NCBI GenBank assembly: GCA_002432805.1
Contig: DJGV01000013.1
Span: 61,100 to 105,852 of the forward strand
Source of the DNA: Fervidobacterium sp. UBA5837
GTDB taxonomy: Bacteria; Thermotogota; Thermotogae; Thermotogales; Fervidobacteriaceae
Length of the DNA: 44,753 bases
Direction of reading: 5' to 3'
The notes below the pieces were generated by a model. The model made no database searches and was not told the DNA's origin. It was given only the letters and a program-made list of their open reading frames with translations. Positions 8,115 through 15,302 of this stretch are shown piece by piece. How positions within the stretch are numbered: position 1 is the first letter of the stretch; every line of letters starts with the position of its first letter. The position numbers were made by a program, and so were the translations under genes.

Positions 8115-9074
8115 GTGAACCTGAGAAGAATACAAGTACCATCCGATGTTGCTGCAATGGAAATCCTTGGTCAATACGATAATAGAGCAAGGTATTTGAG
8201 AAGAAGATACAACGTTGAAATAAGTATTATCGATGATGAGATTCGTGTTAAAGGTGATGATGAAAAATCACTCGATACAGTCGAAAAAATCCTGCGAGAA
8301 ATGATAAATATAACTAGGGATGGTCATCTACTTGATTGGACTGAATTCGAATACATAGTCGATGAAAGCGAGAAGATAGACAATCCAGAAGAGGTATACA
8401 AGAAATCTGTTGGAAAGGTCAAAGCAAAGACAGAGGGGCAGAAAAAATACCTCGATGCCATCGAAAAGAACGATATAGTATTTGCGATAGGTCCTGCTGG
8501 TACCGGTAAGACCTATCTTGCGTCTGCAGTTGCTGTCAATTACCTAAAATCAGGTAGAGTTCAAAGAATATTACTTACTCGTCCTGCAGTGGAAGCTGGA
8601 GAAAAACTTGGTTTTCTACCTGGTGATCTAAGTGAAAAAGTAGATCCATATTTGCGACCTCTCTACGATGCGTTAATCGATATGCTCACGATAGAAAAGT
8701 TCATAACATTAAGAGAGAAAAACATAATCGAAATAGCACCTTTAGCCTATATGAGAGGTAGGACACTCAACAACGCATTCATAATATTGGATGAAGCACA
8801 GAATACAACGTACGAGCAGATGAAAATGTTCCTTACAAGGATGGGATTTGGTTCAAAAGTTATCGTCACAGGTGATATCACACAAATAGATATCCAAGAG
8901 CGCTCTGGGTTAGTCATTGCGCAAGATATTTTGAAAGATATTGATGGTATAGAATTCGTATATCTCACGGATGCAGATGTTGTCAGACATCCACTCGTGA
9001 AGAAAATCATCCGTGCATACGACAAATTTGAGAAAGAAGAAAAACAAGAGACAAGAAAGACAAGAAGCATTTGA
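8115..9074 (+). CDS. phoH: PhoH family ATPase
   Basis: Cytosolic P-loop ATPase of the PhoH/YbeZ family (319 residues), linked in other bacteria to RNA metabolism and ribosome maturation together with YbeY. An N-terminal KH-like region (about residues 1-70, with VEISIIDDEIRVKGDD) precedes the ATPase domain. Walker A is GPAGTGKT (126-133), and Walker B is AFIILDEAQN followed by MFLTRMGFGSKVIVTGDITQID. GTG at 8115 follows GAGGTGA. The gene is followed after 15 nt by pgpH and then ybeY, the same order as phoH-yqfF-yqfG in Bacillus, which supports a shared RNA/ribosome role. Confidence 0.95.
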   Translation: MNLRRIQVPSDVAAMEILGQYDNRARYLRRRYNVEISIIDDEIRVKGDDEKSLDTVEKILREMINITRDGHLLDWTEFEYIVDESEKIDNPEEVYKKSVGKVKAKTEGQKKYLDAIEKNDIVFAIGPAGTGKTYLASAVAVNYLKSGRVQRILLTRPAVEAGEKLGFLPGDLSEKVDPYLRPLYDALIDMLTIEKFITLREKNIIEIAPLAYMRGRTLNNAFIILDEAQNTTYEQMKMFLTRMGFGSKVIVTGDITQIDIQERSGLVIAQDILKDIDGIEFVYLTDADVVRHPLVKKIIRAYDKFEKEEKQETRKTRSI

Positions 9075-9089
9075 GAAGAGGAGCCGAAG

Positions 9090-10487
9090 ATGAGTCAGTC
9101 AAAACGTTCGGAGACTGATAAGTTCTTAGATGAGTCGTTCATATACGATGGTATAGTTATTGCACTCATCATAAGTGTTGTCAACAACATATACGACTTG
9201 AGCATTCTAGGACTTGCAAATGAATTTATCTTAATCCTTATAGTCTGGTATGGCATCGTAGAACATTTCATACGAAGTTCGAAAACGATGAACATAGATA
9301 CCAGATACAGATTGTTTTTCTACGCCACATTTTTGATAGGCAGTGTTCTAAATACATTCATCTACAAAGCCTATGGCATCACGTTTATACCGATAATAAT
9401 AGTTCCAATGATCATAACGTTGCTCATCGATTATGAATTTGGTGCAAGTGCGGGACTCATCCTTTCGCTTTCTACGGCATTCCATTATCGCGATTTTTTC
9501 ATGTTCCTACAGTTGTTTCCTCAAGTATTCATCTCTACATACTTACTCAAAAACGTCAGAAGTAGAATGCAAGTTACCAAGGCCGGCTTAATTTCTGGAA
9601 TAGTAAGCCTTGGTATGATACTACTTCAAGAACCAGTTAGACATTTCTATTTCTCATCAAGGGATTACCTCATACTTTTCCTAAACCCATTAGTTTCGTC
9701 GATAATAGTGCTTGGCATATTACCATACATAGAGGTATCAACGAGGATTTATTCTAACATAGGTCTCGCAGAGATATCTACACCGAACCATCCACTTCTC
9801 AAGTTACTGATAGTCCATGCACCAGGAACTTATTATCACAGCATGAGAGTAGCAGAACTTGCCGAACATGCAGCTGAAAACATACAGGCCAATTCCGTAC
9901 TTGCCCGAGCATGTGCATACTATCATGATGTTGGTAAAATACGAAACCCAGAATATTTCATCGAAAATTTAAAGACACCTGATGACAATCCACACAACGA
10001 ATTGTCACCAGACATAAGCAGGTCCATACTCATTAACCACATAAAAGACGGCATAGAGATAGCTAAAAAGTACAGACTTCCTATTCAAGTAGAAATGGCC
10101 ATTCCACAACATCATGGAACGCGAGTACAAAAGTACTTTTATACAAAGGCATTGGAGATTGATCCGAATACAAAGATCGAAGATTTCAAATACCCAGGTC
10201 CAAGACCAAAGACAAAAGAAATGGGCATTCTAATGCTTGCCGATGTAGTAGAGGCATCATCGAAGAGCTTGAAGCAGCCTACGATAGATAGTCTAAAACG
10301 GGTCATACAGAACACCGTAATTGAACTATTTGAAGAAGGAGAGCTTGATGAGACAGGCCTCAGCGTGGATGAATTGAAAATAATCATGGATAGCTTTGCC
10401 AAAGTTTTTGAAACACTCTCGAACCAAAGGATAGAATATCCGACAGTAGCTGAAAAAAATGAAGATTATAAATTGATAAATAAATAG
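9090..10487 (+). CDS. Membrane HD-domain phosphodiesterase, short PgpH type
   Basis: Membrane protein of 465 residues. The N-terminal half has about seven hydrophobic segments between residues 18 and 215. The C-terminal half is a full HDIG domain: HSMRVAELAEHAAE (His250), AYYHDVGK (His279, Asp280), HIKDGIEIAKKYRLP, QHHGT and DFKYPGPRPKTKEMGILMLADVVEA. These are signature strings of PgpH, which hydrolyses cyclic di-AMP. Usual PgpH proteins are near 700 residues with a large extracytoplasmic 7TMR-HDED domain, which is missing here. Start at ATG 9090 after GAGGAG. It sits between phoH and ybeY. Cyclic di-AMP hydrolysis is inferred from the family; a sensing input by the membrane part alone is possible. 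Confidence 0.88.
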   Translation: MSQSKRSETDKFLDESFIYDGIVIALIISVVNNIYDLSILGLANEFILILIVWYGIVEHFIRSSKTMNIDTRYRLFFYATFLIGSVLNTFIYKAYGITFIPIIIVPMIITLLIDYEFGASAGLILSLSTAFHYRDFFMFLQLFPQVFISTYLLKNVRSRMQVTKAGLISGIVSLGMILLQEPVRHFYFSSRDYLILFLNPLVSSIIVLGILPYIEVSTRIYSNIGLAEISTPNHPLLKLLIVHAPGTYYHSMRVAELAEHAAENIQANSVLARACAYYHDVGKIRNPEYFIENLKTPDDNPHNELSPDISRSILINHIKDGIEIAKKYRLPIQVEMAIPQHHGTRVQKYFYTKALEIDPNTKIEDFKYPGPRPKTKEMGILMLADVVEASSKSLKQPTIDSLKRVIQNTVIELFEEGELDETGLSVDELKIIMDSFAKVFETLSNQRIEYPTVAEKNEDYKLINK

Positions 10488-10517
10488 ACTGAAATTTATC
10501 ATAGAGGAGGAAGTCAC

Positions 10518-11012
10518 GTGGTAACATTTGAAAATGTACCTTCCAAATTTGAAGATATGTTATCAACCTTTAAACCGCACTTGGAGAGCATCGTTAGTCA
10601 AGAAATAGGAAATGTACGCATAAATTTCGTGTTCTTAGATGCAACAACCATGACCGAGTTGAATGAAGAATACAGAAAGAAAGATGGGCCGACGGACGTC
10701 CTAACGTTCGTCTATGGAGGTAGCAACGAAGATTTTGAAGAAGTAAGCGATGAGATATCGAAACTCTCAGAAGAATATACAAGCGAGCCATATGCGGAAG
10801 GTTACCTATGCATCGACGTCATTGAAGACAACGCAAAAGACTTCAAAAACTCGGTCGAGAAAGAATTACTCACGGTATTAGTACACTCGATACTTCACAT
10901 GGCAGGCTATGATCATGAGTACAAAGATGATAATGCCGAAGAGATGTTCAAAAAGCAAGACGACTATGTGGGGAGTATTTGGCCTTTAGTAAAGAGCAAC
11001 AGTAACACGTAA
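10518..11012 (+). CDS. ybeY: Endoribonuclease YbeY (16S rRNA maturation)
   Basis: Single-strand endoribonuclease involved in 16S rRNA 3' maturation and ribosome quality control. It has 164 residues and the zinc site H(x3)H(x5)H in VHSILHMAGYDHE (His123, His127, His133). The upstream strand DGPTDVLTFVY is also diagnostic. An acidic, Glu/Ser-rich insertion (about residues 69-92) follows that strand and makes it slightly longer than usual. GTG at 10518 has GAGGAGG 7 nt upstream. It is the last gene of phoH-pgpH-ybeY. Confidence 0.95.
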   Translation: MVTFENVPSKFEDMLSTFKPHLESIVSQEIGNVRINFVFLDATTMTELNEEYRKKDGPTDVLTFVYGGSNEDFEEVSDEISKLSEEYTSEPYAEGYLCIDVIEDNAKDFKNSVEKELLTVLVHSILHMAGYDHEYKDDNAEEMFKKQDDYVGSIWPLVKSNSNT

Positions 11013-11018
11013 GTGCAC

Positions 11019-11047
11019 AAAAAACCTTTCTGCAACAAATGCAGAAA
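11019..11047 (-). terminator. Terminator between convergent ybeY and MBL-fold genes
   Basis: TTTCTGCA (11027-11034) and TGCAGAAA (11040-11047) form an 8-bp stem with a 5-nt loop. On the minus strand it is followed by GG and TTTTTT (11019-11024), ending the MBL-fold gene. It may also serve ybeY on the plus strand, where the U-tract is weak. Confidence 0.65.
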
Positions 11048-11096
11048 CTACTTTGAAGTGGAAATATGGAAATAGAAACATCGATGGTTTACCATG

Positions 11097-11834
11097 CTAA
11101 GAAATGAGATTTTTGATACTCCACTCTAACAATTCCATGTGTTGCCTTTGTGTAAAATTTGGATCAGAATCAAGTTGATTTGCACTTAATTCTCCTGCTA
11201 ACAATTTTCTTATTTTGTCTATATAATCTATCATATCCTTAACTGAACTATAATCTCCAGGCTCGCCATGACCAGGTATGACATATTTAGCCTTTGGAAG
11301 AGCTTCAAGCGTCTTCATCCAAATGCTCAAATTACTATCTTGAACTATTTCAGGATGCATACTATTTATCACTGTGTCACCGGTTATTAGCACATTCTCT
11401 TGGGGAATGTACACATACGATGAATCTGGAGTATGACCAGGTCCATGGATAAATTGTATCTTCAAATTATCTTCATAATCAAATTCATCTTCGAAGATGA
11501 TATCCGGAAGATGCAACTCAAAATAATCTAAACCAAGTTCTTCAAAGTATGAATTATCGAACTTCTCCATCTTCTCACGTGTCAAAATATGTGCTACAAC
11601 AGGGCAATCGAATGCAGTATTACCAAATGTATGGTCAGGATGATAATGCGTATTGAATACAAGCTCTACAGGTTTCATCGTAAGATCCCTAATAAACTTG
11701 GCAATACTCTTTGCCTTTTCAGGAAATAAAGAAGTATCAACGAGAACTACACCTTTTTTCCCGATTATTATCACATTATTCGCGGCCTCTTCGTGCTCAA
11801 TTACGTAAACAGATTCTGTAATTTTCTTGACCAT
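11097..11834 (-). CDS. MBL-fold metallo-hydrolase
   Basis: A 245-residue metallo-beta-lactamase fold hydrolase of unknown substrate. The metal-binding motif THYHPDHTFGN (HxHxDH), the later GHTPDSS, TGDTV (bridging Asp) and IPGHGEP give a complete dinuclear site. The subgroup resembles broad 'Zn-dependent hydrolases including glyoxylases', but the sequence does not settle the reaction. I chose ATG 11834 (MVKKITESVYV) with GGAG 9 nt upstream. A 17-residue longer frame from GTG at 11885 has no ribosome site. It is convergent with ybeY and divergent from the csaB-like gene. A minus-strand TATAAT lies at 11912-11917. Confidence 0.88.
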   Translation of the reverse strand: MVKKITESVYVIEHEEAANNVIIIGKKGVVLVDTSLFPEKAKSIAKFIRDLTMKPVELVFNTHYHPDHTFGNTAFDCPVVAHILTREKMEKFDNSYFEELGLDYFELHLPDIIFEDEFDYEDNLKIQFIHGPGHTPDSSYVYIPQENVLITGDTVINSMHPEIVQDSNLSIWMKTLEALPKAKYVIPGHGEPGDYSSVKDMIDYIDKIRKLLAGELSANQLDSDPNFTQRQHMELLEWSIKNLIS

Positions 11835-11911
11835 GTTATCACGCTCCAAAAGGAATTTTATCCTTTGCATAGCTCTACGATTCACGATGTTTTCAGTAAA
11901 TGTACGTCAAT

Positions 11912-11917
11912 ATTATA
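11912..11917 (-). promoter_or_regulatory. Possible -10 for the MBL-fold gene
   Basis: A minus-strand TATAAT lies about 75 nt upstream of the chosen start. No convincing -35 was found, so this is tentative. Confidence 0.3.
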
Positions 11918-11964
11918 CTTCCTATACTTTCGCTTAATACTTCTATGGAGGAGTTGGTTATTCC

Positions 11965-12948
11965 TTGAAAGTACTGTTACTTGGTTACTATGGATACGGA
12001 AATTTCGGCGATGAACTCATGAGAATGAGCATTGAAGACTTCTTTGCCAAATTCAAAATCGATTACACAATTGCACTACCAAAAAGAATAAGCAGAGACA
12101 CAGTATCTCGCTTTAGCCTCCTTGAAATGATCGATGCTACATTCGATAGCGATATGTTAGTGTACGGTGGTGGTGGTCTACTTCAAGACATCACAAGCAC
12201 AAAAAGCTTCATATACTACGCCTCGGTGATAAGATTAAGCCTTCTATTGAATAAACCCGTAATTCTCTTCGGTAACAGCCTTGGTCCCGTTAAAAAGGCA
12301 ATCGATAGATACACGTTGAGAAGCATACTGAAAAACAAGAAAGTTTACGTTTTTGCTAGAGATCTCATATCATACAGATATGCAAAGTATCTCAACCAAA
12401 ATGCAGTACTTTCATGTGACCCTTCTGTAAGATATCTCAAAAAAGTTGCTTTAGATAAAGAAAAAGTAGAGAAGAAATATGATCTCATACTCATACCGAA
12501 AAAATCTGAAGATGCAGAAAGATACAACATTTTGAAAAAGTACTTCGAGAACATTATCATCTGTCCAAGCCAAGAAACAGACATACCTGTTTCCAAAAAG
12601 ATAGCTAAAAATCTCAATTGTGAGTTATTTGAAGACATATCAAATATAGACGACGTACTTACATGTATATTATCGTCAAAATTTATAATTTCTGAACGTT
12701 TTCACCCATCACTTGTTGGGGGCTATTTTGGTATACCATTTATCTCGTTAGAAAATTCAAAGGCAGAGCGCTTTTTTAGAAGGTATACCGATAGGAAAGA
12801 AATTTTCACGAAGAACCTAACAGACGTAGGGGAAAGAATAGAGAAAGTGAAGAAAGATCCCATAAAGTTGAAAGAGATTATGGACAAAGAGGCAGAAGAA
12901 TCGTACAAACAATTATTCAAATTGATGATACGACTAAAGAACGACTGA
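11965..12948 (+). CDS. Polysaccharide pyruvyl transferase family protein (CsaB-like)
   Basis: A 327-residue member of the pyruvyl transferase family. CsaB adds pyruvate ketals to a cell-wall polysaccharide, which SLH domains then bind. Features: LLGYYGYGNFGDELMR at the N-terminus, DSDMLVYGGGGLLQD, ILFGNSLGP, and the C-terminal SERFHPSLVGGYFGIPFISLE that is diagnostic of the family. The TTG start at 11965 gives the expected MKVLLLGYYGYGN N-terminus; GGAGGAG lies 11 nt upstream. An SLH-domain envelope protein is encoded at 29755-31320 in the same window. A role in anchoring the toga is therefore plausible, but the polymer is unknown. Confidence 0.85.
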   Translation: MKVLLLGYYGYGNFGDELMRMSIEDFFAKFKIDYTIALPKRISRDTVSRFSLLEMIDATFDSDMLVYGGGGLLQDITSTKSFIYYASVIRLSLLLNKPVILFGNSLGPVKKAIDRYTLRSILKNKKVYVFARDLISYRYAKYLNQNAVLSCDPSVRYLKKVALDKEKVEKKYDLILIPKKSEDAERYNILKKYFENIIICPSQETDIPVSKKIAKNLNCELFEDISNIDDVLTCILSSKFIISERFHPSLVGGYFGIPFISLENSKAERFFRRYTDRKEIFTKNLTDVGERIEKVKKDPIKLKEIMDKEAEESYKQLFKLMIRLKND

Positions 12949-12990
12949 CCAAACTAAATAACAACTTCAACTCTGCGATTAAAAAATAGA

Positions 12991-13036
12991 AAACATGGCT
13001 CCCTGTAGATATCTTTTATTCTTGGGAGCCATGTTT
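12991..13036. terminator. Bidirectional terminator between convergent csaB-like and nuoF-like genes
   Basis: AAACATGGCTCCC (12991-13003) pairs perfectly with GGGAGCCATGTTT (13024-13036), a 13-bp stem with a 20-nt loop, with T-rich sequence at both exits. It serves the plus-strand csaB-like gene and the minus-strand NuoF-like gene. Confidence 0.75.
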
Positions 13037-13063
13037 GTTAGATTCTCATTTGTTAGATTCTCA
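13034..13063. repeat. Tandem 15-bp direct repeat
   Basis: TTTGTTAGATTCTCA occurs twice in perfect tandem (13034-13048, 13049-13063), directly after the terminator arm. It is not coding. Confidence 0.8.
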
Positions 13064-13095
13064 AATGATTTCGGGCAATTAAAATCCGTTTTTCA

Positions 13096-14712
13096 CTATT
13101 TGATAAAGGCCTTTGCTTTCTTTTCAGGCTTTTTGCATAGATTGACTGAACATTCCTTTTCATTTACATGCTTGAGGAATTCATTTCTGAAGTTGTTGAT
13201 TAGTGAGAGCAATGGTACGTTTATGCTTTGCCCAAGGCCGCAGAACGATGCATCTGCAGTTAAACTGGCAATTTCTTCCAAATAGCTTAGGTCCTCTTGC
13301 GTTGCTTCTAATTTTGTCATCTTTTCAAGTATCTCGCATGCTAACCTTGTGCCTTCTCTGCATGGCGTACACTTACCACACGATTCATGCCTGAAGAATT
13401 CCATTGTATTCAACGCAATGTCTACAGCGCAGTGCGAGCTATCAATTGCTAAGATAACTCCGGAGCCTAAACTAACGCCATACTTTCTCATGGAATCGTA
13501 GTCGAGTGGTGTATCGAGTTTATCTGGTCCAATGAATGTACCAGCCAATCCACCTGTTTGTACCATCTTCAGTTCTCTTCCTCCACGTACGCCGCCACCA
13601 AATCCGTAAAGTACTTCCCTCACCGTTACACCCATGGGAAGCTCTACCATACCACGTCTATTCACATCTCCCGCTAAGCAGAATACTTTCGTACCGGCTG
13701 AGTTCGGTGTTCCTATACTTTTGAACCAAGATGCGCCATTCAGAATTATCTGTGGCACGTTTGCAAATGTTTCGACGTTGTTAATCACTGTTGGTTTGCC
13801 AAAGAGACCGTTTTCTGGGGGGTATGGTGGTTTCAAACGTGGTTTTCCAGATTTTCCCTCTATCGATTCTAATAATGCGGTTTCCTCACCACAAACATAC
13901 GCGCCCGCACCGAGTCTGACGGTCAGATCAAAACTAAAACCACTGCCCAATATGTCTTCGCCTAAGAATCCGTATTCATAGGCATCTTTTATTGCCTTTC
14001 TGAGGTTCTCAACCGAATTGTAGTATTCACCCCTGATGTATATGTAACCTTTTGAAGCACCAACAGCGTAACCAGCAATGGTCATTGCCTCAATCACAGA
14101 GTGTGGATCTCCTTCCATGATAAGTCTGTCTTTGAACGTACCTGGTTCCCCTTCGTCTGCGTTGCAAACGACATATTTTTGATCAGCTTGTACCTTTGCG
14201 GTGAGTTCCCACTTGAGACCTGTTGGGAATCCTGCACCACCACGTCCTTTTAGACCGCTATCTTTCACTTCTTTTATAACTTCCTCAGGTTTCATCTTCA
14301 ATGCTTTACTTAGTGCAAAGTACCCATCTCTCGCTATGTATTCGTCTATATTCTTTGGGTCTATGGAACCGATGTTTCTTGTTACTATTCTTATTTCTTT
14401 CAATTCAAATTTCTCTGCAGGCTTTATACTGCTCTTATCTATCGTCAAATCCCATACTTGTCTACCTTTCAATAGATGTTCTTCAACTATTTTTCTCACG
14501 TCATCTTTTGACTTTATTGAATAATACACATCATCTGGCAGTACTTGGACTGTGACTCCGTTGTAAGAACCAAGAGATACTGTTTCGAGAACGGTTACCA
14601 AAGAATCCATGTTGTAATTTGCCACCAGATTTCTCAGGTACGTTACGAATTCCTTTGCACCGAGCAATATGCTATTACTGTCGACTGAAACTAATACAGT
14701 GATTGGCGTCAT
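13096..14712 (-). CDS. NuoF/HydB-like NADH dehydrogenase flavoprotein, degenerate N-terminal cluster
   Basis: 538 residues. The central NuoF domain keeps the FMN/NADH sites GRGGAGFPTGLKW, CNADEGEPGTFKDR and GAGAYVCGEETALLESIEG, and the N3-type 4Fe-4S ligands SCGKCTPCREG plus SFCGLGQ. The N-terminal thioredoxin-like 2Fe-2S domain is still recognisable (VLETVSLGSYNG...VLPDDVYYSIKSKDDVRKIVEEHLLKGR) but has no cysteine in its first ~105 residues; the sibling HydB has ETGCMGAC at the matching site. The C-terminal 2x4Fe-4S ferredoxin domain of HydB is also absent; the chain ends soon after CSVNLC. Start ATG 14712 overlaps the nuoE-like stop (ATGA). Likely an NADH-oxidising/FMN subunit with a simplified electron path, partnered with the adjacent NuoE. 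Confidence 0.92.
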   Translation of the reverse strand: MTPITVLVSVDSNSILLGAKEFVTYLRNLVANYNMDSLVTVLETVSLGSYNGVTVQVLPDDVYYSIKSKDDVRKIVEEHLLKGRQVWDLTIDKSSIKPAEKFELKEIRIVTRNIGSIDPKNIDEYIARDGYFALSKALKMKPEEVIKEVKDSGLKGRGGAGFPTGLKWELTAKVQADQKYVVCNADEGEPGTFKDRLIMEGDPHSVIEAMTIAGYAVGASKGYIYIRGEYYNSVENLRKAIKDAYEYGFLGEDILGSGFSFDLTVRLGAGAYVCGEETALLESIEGKSGKPRLKPPYPPENGLFGKPTVINNVETFANVPQIILNGASWFKSIGTPNSAGTKVFCLAGDVNRRGMVELPMGVTVREVLYGFGGGVRGGRELKMVQTGGLAGTFIGPDKLDTPLDYDSMRKYGVSLGSGVILAIDSSHCAVDIALNTMEFFRHESCGKCTPCREGTRLACEILEKMTKLEATQEDLSYLEEIASLTADASFCGLGQSINVPLLSLINNFRNEFLKHVNEKECSVNLCKKPEKKAKAFIK

Positions 14713-15194
14713 CGTGCCTCACCACCTTTTAAGTTCTCTATTATGCTTTCAACCTTTTCTACAGTTAAGTCCCCATAATAATCATCGTTGATCATTATGA
14801 CAGGTGAGACGCCACAGAGTCCAAGGCAACTCGTTTCTTCAAGTGTAAAGAGTCCATCTTTTGTTGTATCACCAAAATCAACATCTAACTTTTTCTTGAG
14901 AAATTCTACAATTTCTCTACCACCCGGCACATGGCATGGTAGACTTGTACACACCCTGATTATGTACTTTCCTCTTGGCTTTGTCGCAAACATAGAATAG
15001 AACGTAAGTACTTCGTACACTTTCGATGGCGACACGTTCAGTTCTTCTGCAACCATTTCACCAATTTCTGGTGGTATGTAATGACTTTGATAGTGATCTT
15101 GAACGCGGTGCAATAAATAGATCAATATATCTCCTTCGACCAGTTGTTCTTCTCTCAGTTCTTCAACGATCTTCTTGATTTCTAATCGATCCAC
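14709..15194 (-). CDS. NuoE/HydC-like 2Fe-2S subunit (second copy)
   Basis: A 161-residue thioredoxin-like ferredoxin subunit of NADH-dependent complexes. The helical N-terminal domain (ILIYLLHRVQDHYQSHYIPPEIGEMVAEEL...VYEVLTFYSMF) is followed by the 2Fe-2S ligands CTSLPC (Cx4C) and CLGLC (Cx3C), all four present. GTG at 15194 has GGAGG about 8 nt upstream. Longer frames reach 15275 but run into the hairpin leader and lack a site. The gene lies downstream of a terminator-like hairpin and overlaps the second NuoF-like gene. Confidence 0.92.
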   Translation of the reverse strand: MDRLEIKKIVEELREEQLVEGDILIYLLHRVQDHYQSHYIPPEIGEMVAEELNVSPSKVYEVLTFYSMFATKPRGKYIIRVCTSLPCHVPGGREIVEFLKKKLDVDFGDTTKDGLFTLEETSCLGLCGVSPVIMINDDYYGDLTVEKVESIIENLKGGEAR

Positions 15195-15252
15195 GGCGCC
15201 TTCCCTCCCCATGTGAAGATAGAATTGAAAATGAAATTGATGAATTTCATTC

Positions 15253-15292
15253 AAAAAAACAAGGTGAGCTATCACCTAAAATGGGCTCACCT
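15253..15292 (-). terminator. Terminator/attenuator hairpin between hydB-like and second nuoE-like genes
   Basis: AGGTGAGC (15262-15269) pairs with GCTCACCT (15285-15292), 8 bp. On the minus strand it is followed after one base by TTTTTTT (15253-15259). It separates the hydC-hydB half from the second nuoE-nuoF half, so the latter may be expressed less or from its own promoter. I see no clear promoter in the short gap. Confidence 0.7.
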
Positions 15293-15302
15293 CGTGATTT
15301 AT

